From positions 13,880,365-13,944,364 of the forward strand of contig NC_133946.1 of the NCBI RefSeq assembly GCF_031877795.1: DNA of 64,000 nucleotides. Direction: 5' to 3'. A program made the translations under genes and the position numbers. Shown one piece after another: positions 12,615 through 25,900 of this stretch (positions are counted from its first letter, which is position 1; every line of letters begins with the position of its first letter). A model generated the notes under the pieces. It searched no databases. It was given only the letters and a program-made list of their open reading frames with translations, and was not told where the DNA came from. The stretch comes from Strix aluco. Its lineage: Eukaryota > Chordata > Aves > Strigiformes > Strigidae.

Positions 12615-15600
12615 AGCAACACATGAAAACTTTATAAACTATAAAATACCTTAGTTTGTGATGGGGTACAGCTGACCGATTGGTACTACTATGTAGATGA
12701 CCCAAGATGTGGATTAAATGGATGGGTCCTTCCTCAACGCTCCAGCTACAGTTCTGCGCCAAAAAGCACGTGGTACAGAGCAAACGCCCCTCACATGAGG
12801 CTTCACGTTTCTGAGAGCTGTATAAAGCTGTCTCTACAGAAACCACTTAACAAATCTTATTAAAGGTCAATATACAAACCATGGCCTGATTTATTTTTGT
12901 TTTGTATTACCTACCTTCACCTTTTCTTGGGATGGTCCCTTCCTCTCCTAGATAACTGAGAGTTGCCTACATCATGCCTGCCATCAGATAAACATTCCTG
13001 CTTCTCATGTTATCATCTACATAGGACACAAATACAAATCCTCACTGGGCCCTGAATAAAGAAATCTGGTCCTGACTCACAGCAGCTCTACATTAGGAGT
13101 GGGGACATAGGAGAAACCAGCTCCCTGCTAGGCCATCACTGCATCATGCAATGACTTTCTAAAACTTTTAATGGAAAAGAGCGAGTTTTCTTGCTCCATT
13201 TACTCCTACTGGGAATTTATTCCTCTTCTTATTCAAGTTTCTGAAATCAGAGTTGTGGTATAACACTACCTTACCAAAGCATAGTGTATGCAATACATTC
13301 TTACTGCTGTGCAGAAAATAGGTTAGAAACCTCCTTGTACAAAGTTTTGAACACTACAGCATAGCCACAGCTATATACTAGCTTTTACTAAATTTTGCTG
13401 CAAGGAACAAGCTCTAAGTGGATCCTGAAGCAGGATACTGTGTAAGGTACTCCTTTGTCTATGCAGAACAGTTCTCCAGTACCTAGGTAATGTTTTGAAC
13501 CCCATTAATCTTGATCAAACACTTCAATAGCAATTACTTAGGAGTTCCCGTTCTCCTTAGAACGGCAATTTTTAAAGCGATCAGTGGCGCACTTGTGGCT
13601 CTCAGCTCTCCTATCTGCTCACAATTGCTAATCATCATGGAAACCACAATGATCATACATCAACTTTCCTCCTATTTCCTTTCCCTGTCAGTGGTTGTGG
13701 TAGTTGTCAAAAGTACAGATTTTTAAGCAGTCATGGGCCTGCCCGAGAGTGGCTAAAGACCAGTGGACCACCACTCTCAAACAACACAACCTGAGAATCC
13801 TGCCCATGTACACAGGCAGACACAGAAAATCTCTCTCAGTCAGTCTCTCTTTAGGGTACAAAAGCTGTTTTAGAAAGAGGTGTTCTGAACCAAAATCAGT
13901 CTATTTCTGAGCTACAGAGCAAAAACTTAGCCAAAACACAATAGGCTATAGATAAAAGGATAGAATTTCACCTCTGAAGTATAGATATGAAACACGCATC
14001 TAACTTTTTTAGTGTTCAGGCTACTGAAAAAATGCACACCGTCAATGAAAATGTCTATACAAGACCAATTATGCAGAGCTATTGCAGAGCATGACAGGTG
14101 AAAAATGAATACTAAAGTCATGGAAGCTTCTGCTGGACAGTGTTTTCATGTCCTTGCATAGAGTCCTGACAGCAAAAGATATCTTAAACAAAGCTAAATT
14201 ATATGCCCCTCCCAGCTGACTAAGAGTCACACAAAATATGGGTATCTGCACGTGCCAGGATGTTTTTCTATTCTCCAAGGAGGACACCAGATTGTGACTG
14301 AACCAGGGCTTGGGTAACAGATTCTAGAAGTCATTCTTCTCCAAAAACATCCTTTCCTTGGCTGTGGTCAGCAAATCCCTCTCATTCACACCAGTCAGTA
14401 TACATGCAGCTATCACTCAACTTCTGTTAGCGTCCCTACTAATCACAATGTCTTTGTGAAGAGATGAATCCATTCACTGGAGTCCTACGATTTTCTTCTC
14501 TCTTGGTTTGGCTTAAAGTGATTGGAGAATAAAATTCCCCCATGCACCCCCAAGCAGCATACCAGTATCCATGGAATTTCACATGAGAGCACATACAACA
14601 TACTCCCTATGCTTTTGTCCCATCATCTCCCCCAAATTATGCAATACTATGCAATTAAGATCACAATCTGATTCTCTCTACTATATCTTTGTGAATCTGG
14701 CACAACTTCATAGCAGACACTACAACTGCTGTGAGACTATGCAGAGACAACTTCATTATCAAGGCAGACCTGCACACCCGGAGCTTCAGCTCCTGCTGCT
14801 ATCATGTGATGCACAAGCTGGAGCTTTCATTAAAAAGCAAAATAATGGCAGAACCAAAAAGGGATTTCAAAACATGCAAAACAAACAGGTAACTCAGCAA
14901 AACCATGTTGCACTACCGTACTGATTTACTGTCTCTAACATCTACTGGAGTACAACAGCTGGATACCCTCCACTACAGCAGGCAAAGGTTTTAAAAATTG
15001 GATCCATCATAATACTTAGTGTCAACAGTATCTACTATTTATACCTGAAACATATATTACTGAGACCTCTGCATTTCACAACTATATCTGATGCTCACAG
15101 AAATGCACAAGGTAATCAGAGCCTTCAGAAGCTACTTTCAAGTTTTTCTCTGCTTGGACAAATGTATGGAGTAAGCGTGAGGTGTGTGCCTATGAGAAAA
15201 CAGTAAAATATAAACACACCATAGCTTTGGAAGTCACATATTTCAGATCTAGAGTTAACAAAAGACATACCCTTGGCAGGTGAACAGGCTTGTCTGTAAC
15301 AGAGGTGTGCACACATGAGTACAGTAATGCAGACTTCAGTACTGTTAGATATAGCAGGCTTTGAGGTCTGACGACTTAAAAAATAACTACTGCTAGCAGA
15401 CCTCTATTGATTTTATGATTTTTATGTACTAAAAATTCAGAATTGTACAGCTGCAACAATGCAAAGTTTTAGCTGTTGACAGATCTGCCCCATTTTTTAC
15501 TATGGGCAAACTTTTTCTTCTAGCACCTAAGCTTAACAGGATTGGAGTGAGAAGCAGCCTTAAAGCTTATAAGAACAGACCAAAGCTAGCTAGCAAAAAG

Positions 15601-16680
15601 TAGTATTGGGAGGAACAGGCAATTAAATAATTATATGAATGTCACTCATTAGCTCAGCTTTTGCACTGTACTTCTAGGGCTATCCTTTAGCCAGATAAAA
15701 TACAACAGCCTAGACTTTCATTTCCGAATTTACACGTGTGCTCCTTCCTGTGCTTATTTCAGAATAGAAAATAGGTATTTTCATCACTGAGGCCTTAAAT
15801 GTTTTGGGAATCAGCTACTCGGGATGCTAACTCAGTTGTCTTCTGTCCTGCTGGAGCTGGACACATCTGTTCCAACTTCAGCAGCACGACTTTCTGCCAA
15901 CTGGAAGAGTACTGTTGGCTCTAGAATTAATTGCTTGCAACAATTTAACAAACTCAGAATTAATACTTAACAGATGCAACTAAAAGTATTTTCAATCTAA
16001 TGGTTATATGTTTTAATCTACTGCTAATTTGCATAACATTTAGTAGCCAATGGTGTTAACTCACTTCCATGTCCTGAACTGACCTTCACTCAGAATTCTT
16101 CCTTTTCTGCAATTCCTCAACTTCATTCAATTCACTGCAAGACCATAATCAGTCTGAATCCTTCCTTCCTCAGCATACATGTGGCTAATGGCTGCATTCA
16201 CTGAAAATACTGCTTACGCTGCTACAGCTTTAATATTGCACTTGGATGTCTTTTCTATATTAACTAAAAAATAAGAACACAGCCAGCAATGTTATGTTAC
16301 TCATAACGCTGTTAGGAAAGCATTTCAGAAACAAAGTTTAAGGTTCTACTACTTGCTGGAAAGAGCTGAATTTTGACAATCTCTTTTCTGTTATTACACA
16401 CTTGTCTGTGCCAAGTGATTACATTACTAAACCAACCATCTAGAACACACCACCTTTGATTTAGCTGTCAAATATATATCCTCCTAGGTATACCAGTGTA
16501 TTTTAAGAGTCATGATCACACATTGACACAATTCAGGCCTAGTCGTTATTGTAAACACTAAAGCTATTTACACACTCCCATTTTCTTAAGAGTATCAAAA
16601 TACCCCTGGCCAGATATTTAATACTAATCAAAAAACACAGAGATTATAATTTACAGACAAAACAGTACTGGCATAATTTG

Positions 16681-16686
16681 TTTATT
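16681..16686 (-). terminator. COPB1: COPB1 poly(A) signal
   Basis: TTTATT on the plus strand reads AATAAA on the minus strand, ~255 nt after the COPB1 stop codon. It is the first canonical signal after the stop, so cleavage is expected near 16660-16670. Confidence 0.75.
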
Positions 16687-16938
16687 GTACTGTGAGCATC
16701 AGTATATATTAGAGACAAAGAAAACATGACTTCCAGGACAAAGAAAAAAACCTGGCGATTTAAAGTTTTGCTCAGTATCAATCATGGAGAACCTATAAAT
16801 TATCTGCTGGAATGCTTTCAGCTCAAAAGCCTGGCTTCTACAATTACAGAACACTGAAGAATATAGTATGTTCTGGATCTCAAAAGCCACATACCTAAGG
16901 TTAAATTGTAAAAGACCTGAAAAGACATTAGGTAAAAT

Positions 16939-19900
16939 CTATAAACTTGTTTTCTTCTGAGACAGATTGATCTTATCTCCAAGACTCAGGGCCATTCCCT
17001 GTAAGGAAAAGAAAGAAGACATTCATGACACAGATATTTCACAATAACTTTATCTTATCTATCTTAAAATGGAAGTTCCATATATAGAAGTTAGTGGCAT
17101 GGAAATTAAAGTATTTCTAACCGCTCATTTATTTGTATACAGTATAGTGCACACTTTCTTAACACTAGGTAAAGGCTAGATCTACATATGTTATTGCAAC
17201 AATTAAATGAGCTAGCAACTGCTAAATCTGTTATCAATACAAAAGGCAGAAAAATAAAAAAATTTAAGCCTTTTGACCTTCCACCAATTGAAAGTATGCT
17301 GCCCCTGGAGAAATTACAACTGTCAGTCCAGTTACTGAAATACAGCTGCTGAAAGTCCCAGTGCTGATACTAGCACTCAATGCACTAAAGCTATAGAAAA
17401 TAATTTAATCACAGAACCATATTAGTATTGCATAGAAACTGAAGAAATCTCAAAATAAACTGCATGAATAAATCCACGTAATCCATAGCAGAATGATTTC
17501 AAGATGAAACCAAGCTGGCATATGTAACTGAATGCAGTCTTATGTTAAAATACCACTGTAAACATATCAGAAACAACAATATAAACCACTTCAAAATCTT
17601 TACAGTGACATCACATAAACTAAATCGTTTCTTTGAATGTGAAAACTTTCAGGTAGTCCTTTATTGTATGCTGCTTAAAATACTTCTATTGGTACACTGT
17701 TTGGGTTTTTTTATTAAACAGTTCCAAATCTTGTACTTTTTTTTAGTTGGAAGGTATAAGTTCTAAAATTCAAAGGAGGCTCATAGATGTACCTACAGAA
17801 AATAATCCTACTGAAAGACTTCGGGTTTTGCCATTTTTAAAAAGAACCAGTGAACAGCAATTACATGCATAAAATTTCCCTGTTGTGTGAAATCGGAATG
17901 TGCAATTTAGTAGGAAACAGATCATGGAATCTTGGTGGGCATTTGCTCTTTATTTAAGAGCAAATAAAATATAACATCCTATTTGTAGTGCTATTATAAA
18001 ATAAGGAAATCCTGTCCCAAAGGCCTAATTTATGATAATGCACTATAACGTGGTTTTAGGGTATGACTACACCTAATTAGAAAGACATTATTTTCTCACA
18101 AAATCTGTATAAGATAGTTTTAAAAGTAAGGCTAAAGTTCCTATATTCATCTTCCCTAAAAATTTTCCCATTTACCTAGTACTAGAAACTAACGTACATC
18201 CAAAAACTTTAGTTTTTAGAGTGCTTGGCACATTTTCTTAAAAATGACAAGGAGAAACAGTGCTCTAGATGTGAGCCGTATTACCTGACTCTTTGCACGG
18301 ATTCGTATGTGACCAGTGACAGGCGCCTCTGGTCCCAGATGAATTGGCTTTTCAATGCTGACATTTGCAAGTGCATCTTCTCCAAATATGGAACGCGCAT
18401 AAAGATTGGCCGCCATAAAGCCACAATAACCAGAAAGTGCCTACAGAAAGCACATTTGAACTCTTTAGAAAGGCCAAAACCCTTTAATCATATTCTAATT
18501 CATCCTAGGTTAGCTAGGCAGATACCAGTATTTAATGTTTAAACTTTTTTCTTCACATACAGTATTTTATAAAATGGGAGAATCATGCAATGGGAAACAG
18601 CGGTGGCCTTTTTCTAAAATTAATATTGGAAGACATGCAATCTACAGTACTCATCAAGACAAGGTAGGATGGCATTTTATGATCTGATTTAATAAAGGGC
18701 AAAATGGTAAAGAAGTTAAATAGTAGCAATAGCTACTATATATATATATTTGCTCCTGCTATACATACATACCTAGCTCCTATACATATATTAGCTAACA
18801 GCTATTATACATATTATAGCTTAATAGCAAATACCTATTGCATGTATTTATTTTGCTTTACAACAAAAAGGTTAAACTGGCAAAGGAAAGGTAAATTTTG
18901 GCAGAGAAGGAAGGAACTTGGAGCTACTGAAAAAAACCTTTATAAAAACAAATGGTCCGATCAAATCTATACTACAGCTTAGCTACTACAAATTAAAACA
19001 GACATTATGATTTTCTAACTGGGCAAGAAATGGCTGAAGTGATTAAGCAACACAGAATTTTGATAACAATTTGCTTTTACTCTTTTCAGACCACTCATTT
19101 AAAAACTTTGAAGTATATGTACTATTTTATATTGTAAGCAAGCATCTCTAATATTCCTAACAAATGCTAAACAAATTAAACAATAAAGCACACAAACTAA
19201 AAACGGTGTCTAAGTCTCCAAGCAAATAGCTCACCTTCTCTGGAGTCAGGCATTTCATATTGGTTGACTTCAGTATGTGCTGTAAGTATTCATTTAGATC
19301 AATGATATTTGTATTCACTGTAACCTTCAAGAAAGGAAAAAATGGCAGTTACTTTAATTAGCACCTCAGGCATTTCTGAAACCATCTCTTCTTAGGGGCT
19401 CTATAAAGGAGATTACCCTTGCAGTTCTCCCTGAAAAACATCGCATTCAGTAAGCTATCTGCACGTCCCATTCTGTGGTGGCATCCTCACCTCCTGCCAC
19501 CCACTTTAACGTTAAAGAGTAAGAATTTCATGTCATTACCATGGTTTCTAAAATGTATTAGGTGAATATGATATTCTGCTGAACGTGCAGACTCTCTACA
19601 GCAGATAGTGGACTTCTTGTCTGAATATACTTTACACATCACCAGAACAAGAAGAAGTGGTATCTAGTCCAAAAGCTTGCTTTTTAACCCATGATAAAAA
19701 TTACTTTCATTTTTCCCTCCTAGCAACAAAGCTCCCTGGGCTGCCTTGGCTTTCTCATATTGAATATTGTGGGTCTTGTTTAAATTGTTTTTGAACACAT
19801 CTTTTAGGACTAGTTTACAAATTGCTAAGGCTTCACATATCATGTATTAAAATTTATTGTTCTCAAGTTCCCTCTGAGACACTTAAATCTAGTCTCAAGT

Positions 19901-22900
19901 AAATACAGGTAAATAAATATACAGGTACCAAACAAGGCTACAGTTTGTGTAAAATACCTCCCATTCTGTTTTTAATCTCATACAACAAAGCAGCATTATC
20001 TCCTTTAAACACTTTTTTTAACAGGTCTGTAACTAACAGTTTGGGCACTCACCAATATTAAGTGTACCCACCATTTTGTTGGTCTTACATAGCATCCACA
20101 ACCATACACTACAGCATATGTAATAAAGTGAAAGATGCCCCTGCCCAAGGCACATGATGCTGGAATAAATGACCTTTAAAAGGTCCCTTACAACCCAAAT
20201 GATTCTCTGATTCTATGATTTTTTCATTTTAAAAAGAAAGACAACGTAATTCAGAACTGGAGAGGCTAAGCAGTATGAATAATTCTGCAGTCTCAGCATA
20301 AACTTATACTTGTTGCTATCTTGCCTTTGAGCTGAAATACACAGCAGTCACCAATCAATTTGGACACCTTCCATACAGAAGGTAAGGCTCAATGCACATC
20401 CCTCTTTTGTACAAAAAAACCTAGATATTGCATCACTAAGCCTGTGAAACAAGTAAAATAGCAAAAAGACAGTAAGTTACTTGAGGCCAACATCCAATGC
20501 AATGCTGAATGAGGTTTGTATCACAACAGATAATGTTGACATAATGAGCTGACGTAGAATAAGAAACAGAATTATACCTCAACAAAAAACCCAAATAACA
20601 TACAAAAAATAAAACTAACTTTGTTTTCCCACTCAAATTCTGCCCACATTTGTCTGAATTCTGCATCCGTACAAGAGGCAGGCTGGATGTAATCCATGAT
20701 GTCAATGTGAATATCACTGAGAACCACACAGTTTCTGTCGCTGGCTGCTCCAGAGACATCATACACTGCAATATAAAACACAAACCACCTTAATGGTTAA
20801 AAAAGTGAATTTGCACCAAATAAGAGTGCTCAGTGACCACCTGCCAGTTAACAACAGTCAACCCTTGGTCAGTCTCATTGCTGATCTCTGTCCTGTTCAA
20901 GCGCTTTACCCAGTTGCCACAGAACTCTGACTTAAGTGTATTGCTCTTTCAGGCAAGGCTGTCTATGTCATTGCAAATTCAGAGACTTGGGCTCAAGTAT
21001 CATGCTGACAATCATTCTAAAGCAGCATGTTCTACTCTGATTTTAAGTAAAAGTGATACATATTTTTAAAAATCATCACAAAATATGCACATATTGTAGA
21101 CCATTTAATTTCCTCTCCCAGTACAAAGTGTTTTAATTATTTCTGAGCTCATTAAGCAGTTAAGAAATACTACACATTAATGTTAATTTTGCACACTGAA
21201 TTGGTTACTTACCAATATTACCAAAAATGATTCCATTTTCTGTTGAAGCGACTTTGACATTAGCCTTAATGTTTGCAAAATCATGTGGAGCAAGTGTCAG
21301 AGGAGATGGTTTTTCCACAAGTTTCAAGTCACCTGTGTAAACAAATTGAGAGATGAGGATCAGGAAACATCAACAGTACACAATGAATTTAGCTTTTAGA
21401 ACAATACTTTTTATTTTCTTGTCATTTCATTCTAATGTCTACAGAGTTGCACTAAATACCACCATAAAGGTATCAGTTGGACTGGATTTTTGGGTTTGTG
21501 TGTGGTTTTTTTTGGCTTTGTTTTTGTTTTTTTGTTTTTGTTTTTTTTTTTACAGCTTGCTACCTGCAAGACAAAATAATTTACATTACATTACAAATTT
21601 CAGTTAAAATATTAGCATATTCACCCAAACCCCACTGAAAACAAATGCAAATACTGACTTAAATGGGCTTTGGATTGAATCTAATATTAAATTTTTAACA
21701 ATCAGGAAATGGTTAATTCTACCTTGTGTTTTAATCACTGACAACATCATAACAACCTAATCCTACAGTCAAGGGTCTCAAAACCAAAGTTCAATGTCCA
21801 GTATTACACGCACTAAGCTATTTATAAACAGGTCAAAGTATCACCTTGATTTTAATTGCTCTCAGGAAACATTAAGAGATGTATTTTTCCTAATCCTTTA
21901 GCAAGCAATTGTAAAAGACTCCTTAGTTCTATCAAACTGCAATTTGAGAACACAGCATGAACAGCATCAGCTCTACAGACAGGAGTGATGCATCAAGTCA
22001 GTTTTTGCAATGTATCTGGAGAAACCAACTGGGAAATACAGAATTCCACTTTACTGAGCTGATAAATAGAAAAATACAACCTATTAAGTAAGATATTCCT
22101 TTTACTTATCTCCATCATTCGTCTGATGAAATGATTTACAAAAGATTAGGACCATTATGCCCCTTCAGTCGTATCTACATCAATTAAAAGTATGTAACAT
22201 GCATTCCCCTCGTGTGTTGTAAACCTGTTTTAACTCCAGAACAGAGGACAACCAATAGGGAACTGGTTACTGTTCTTGGATTATCTCTGCTCCAGTCCCT
22301 CCCCTAAAAGAAGTTAATGAAGCCTCAGTACTGTTCAAGCAAGCCTTTGGTACAGCTGTTAGTACAGGGAATGGTTTCAGCTGAGTAAATGCAGTATTTA
22401 AGTTCTTCAGGCTGAGTGCAAGAACCACCCAGGGCAGATGGCTTTCTGTTGCCTGACATTTGCTCCATACCAGTTTGGATTTTATCCTCTTGCTCTACGG
22501 TAACAGCAAAATGGGGAATAAGTATATCAAAAAAATTGTCCACATTTCAGGAAAAAGGGAGAAGGGGAAGTGGAATGCTATTTTTCTAGTGAAAAAAGCA
22601 TGAAAAAATTCAAAATCTGACTACAATTTATATTTGTTAGATACTGTTGTCAGTGTCAGTAGATTTAAGTCTTCCACCTTTTGGAAGAAAAATATATTTT
22701 TAAAGGCACCAAAAAACATCCTTTCAAAATAGCAACTAGCTGGCATAAATTTGTAAGCGTTTGTAAGTGTTTCAGAAACTCCTTAGGACTATGTGCTAAT
22801 GCCCAGTAGCTCGCTGCTGCACAGCAGCTGCTCTGTTTCCACCAGTGCCCCTCACCCAGCGTAGCCAGCTCTAGCGTGCAGTTCTGCAGGGTGTCGCTGG

Positions 22901-25900
22901 TCTGGTTGACCACAAGCACATCCAGCACAATGTCATACTGATTGACATGGACGTACGCTTCTGCATAGACAGGGTCCGAGAAACCTGTCAGCTGAGTAAC
23001 CTGTGAAAGGAAAGAGTGTAAGGTATTTTGCCTCTCATAAACCAGTTTAAAACATGGAATCATGTCAAACAATGACCAAGAAAAAGAATAAAGTACAGTT
23101 AAATCCATTAGTCTTTAATATGAGCCTCCACATCAAGCAGGTGTGCAAAAAGCTTTTAATTTCACAGAACTAACTTACTCATAAGAAAAAAGGAAAAAAA
23201 TAAAAAGTGGAAAAAAACACTGCAAAAATCACCACAAGTTTTGTCTAGAAAATAGTATTTAAAGAAGTTGTGATGTTTAGGAAATCTAAAGTTTATGCTT
23301 AAGTCTTCCAAAATAAACAGACTTCATTGATTTACAGCTAAACTGTCCTTATTATTCATATAAATAAATTTTAACCACATCCTTCCTTCACATGTCCTTT
23401 TGCATACAACTATGAAACCTTTCTAGACAAGACGTGTTCTGAACTGAATTCACCTAAGTTCCTAAGATATGCCATTTATTCTTAAAAAGATCAGCAGGAC
23501 AAAGAAATGCTGACTTAAAAGGAAAAGGTAAATTTAAATAATACAAAGAATTCATCCAGTCTTGTAAATAAGAAAGGTCTGGTTTTTTAACTCTAACTAA
23601 TGAATGAATCAAGAGAGCTCTTCTCTTCGGACCTTCTCTGCAGGTCCTGGTAACCAGCAGCAAAAATAGGTATAAAGAGTGAAACAAGGATTCACTGCAC
23701 TTGGCAATAGGATATGGCAGCCAAAGAAAGGGGTTCTTAATCACTGTGACACCCCTGCTCTCTTCCCTGTGAACCTTACTGGGCTCTGCAGACCAGCACA
23801 CAACCTTAATTTCTTCTCCACATCCCACCAGCTCAGCACTCTCCAAGTCTCCTCCTTATTCTTCCCCTCCCATGTGAAGAAGGTAACAACTTTAAGCACA
23901 AGGGCTTCCTCCTGATCGTAACCAGGAAATAAATACCTGGGTCTTACCAATCAACTAGCACAGCCTGGGTCATCGGTTCCAGCCTCTGATTCCCAAAGCC
24001 GATCCTGTGCATAAGCAGCACAAAGCGTATATAATTAAAACACTGACTTTGACATTACCTTATTAAGTTTGGATGCAAGAGGATCAGCAGCCTCTTTCCT
24101 TTGTGTGTTGCCCATTGCTGCAAGAAGGCTAAGCTGAAACTGGTCTTCTTTTGAGCTCATTTCATTTTTAGCAGTAAGCTGCATGAAGGAAATAGGATCA
24201 TCTGGCTGAACCGTCACATTCCTCTTCTCAGATTCTTTCTGCAGGAAGACAAATATTCAAGAATTCACAACGAATTCCATTCCTTAGCACAGAAACACAG
24301 TCAAATATGGTTGACTTACACAGAGTCAAATGGTGATATTTCTGGGACCAACTTGGACGTGAACATCTGTAAAAAACTCCAAGTGTTTATGGTTACACAC
24401 TTATAATAGCTCACCTTCTGGGAAAGTTTCTCCTCTTCTAGCTTGGCTGACAGCATATGAGAGAGGGACTGCCTGCATTCTTTGTTGAAAATATCATTCA
24501 TGAGAGGAGAACATTCTGACAAAACTTTCAGACACAAGGAAATACGATCCACATCGTCATCTGTAATTGGTTTCTTGGGAAGAGAGGACTTTCCCAGGTG
24601 GAGAATAGTGGCCATCAGCAGCATAGCTTCAGCAATAAAGGACTGAGAGGACAAGGGAAAGAGAATGGAACGAGGTTATTGCATTTTACATAGCTTTACA
24701 GGAATGTTTATTTCTGACCTATTTACAAAATGGTGCACATAAATCATAAAATCTCTGAACAGATTACTTATTTTTTTAGTACTTGTTATCTTGAAACCAA
24801 GCAGCATGATTTAGAGACCGTCTAGATAGAGTGGCTGGAAAGCAGGAGGCCCTGCTTGTAACCCAGATTATCATTATTATCCAGTCACATAACTGGCACT
24901 TCACTTTGGATTTAACCCACTTCGCATCTCTTGAAAAGAAAAGAGGAAACAACGAGCTCCTCTTCACAACTATGGTGAAAACACAATAGTTGACTTACGT
25001 TTTGTTTCTTCTTTTCCTGAACTAGTGACACATATCGTAAAGCAATCTTAGTTAAAGTTGTAGCAAGGGAAGCTGCAACAAAGAAATCGCCATCGAGCAG
25101 GAATCCTCGTAATGGAGGTCTGCAGAGACAAATGATAACCAAAAAACTAGTTTTGGATTACACTCTTTAGCCTACTTATCTTCATACCTTAACATCCATA
25201 CTGTACAAATAAAACAAGCTTGGAAGGTCTCAGAAGTTGTTTTTTTTTTTCCCTCTACAAGTAGTTTTCCAGATACAGAGATATTCAGAAGTCACACAGC
25301 CATTTCCACACAGAATAGGGAGTGAAAAGTGTAATGTGTAATAATTTCATTGTAGCTCTGAGATGATAATGACTAGTCAAGATGTAACAGCCCATCTGCA
25401 GTAATTAAGGAAATATAGCAATTGTCCTAGCTACCGAGAAAATAAACTACAGCAAGTATTAAATAGTGCAACGTGATATTAAGAAAAAAAAAGTTTTAAT
25501 CTAAAGGTAGTATCTCTGTAATACAATTAAAATTGTGAGGAGTACGTATGAATTACGAAGAATCAACTAGAATTTAGGATACCATAAATCAATTATGTCC
25601 TTTTTCATACACAGTAAGCTTTGATTAGAAATCTTAAGCAATTAAGCAATTTCCTACCAAGTATCATCTACCTGGGATAATATCTTAAAACAGGGAACTA
25701 CCTCAATCACTAAACTCTGTATGGGAGAGAATACCAGTTAAATAAATAAAAAAAAAAAACAACAAAAAACCAAACCAAACCAAAACCACAAAACCAAGTC
25801 AGTCCTGGCCTAGTACGAAATCTTAAATACCTGTCTTCTTCCTTTTTGGCAGGTCGGGAACTACTGAGAGCACTCTGTGTTGCATAAGTGCCCATCTCTG

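Larger units (their letters stand above)
7940..16655. other. Intergenic DNA between unknown frame and COPB1 3' end
   Basis: AT-rich, with no recognisable exon, transposon or CpG island. Two protein-binding-site matches stand out: an RFX X-box-like motif at 9274-9287 and a CTCF-type motif at 12599-12614, listed separately. Open frames such as - 9738-10052 and + 10768-10968 show no family resemblance and no polyadenylation or splice context. Confidence 0.6.

Noticed and set aside
1-16000. Expected neighbour RRAS2
   Set aside because: Searched by eye for the Ras P-loop exon (GGGGVGKS) and a CpG-rich first exon; neither is present, so the gene must start outside the window.
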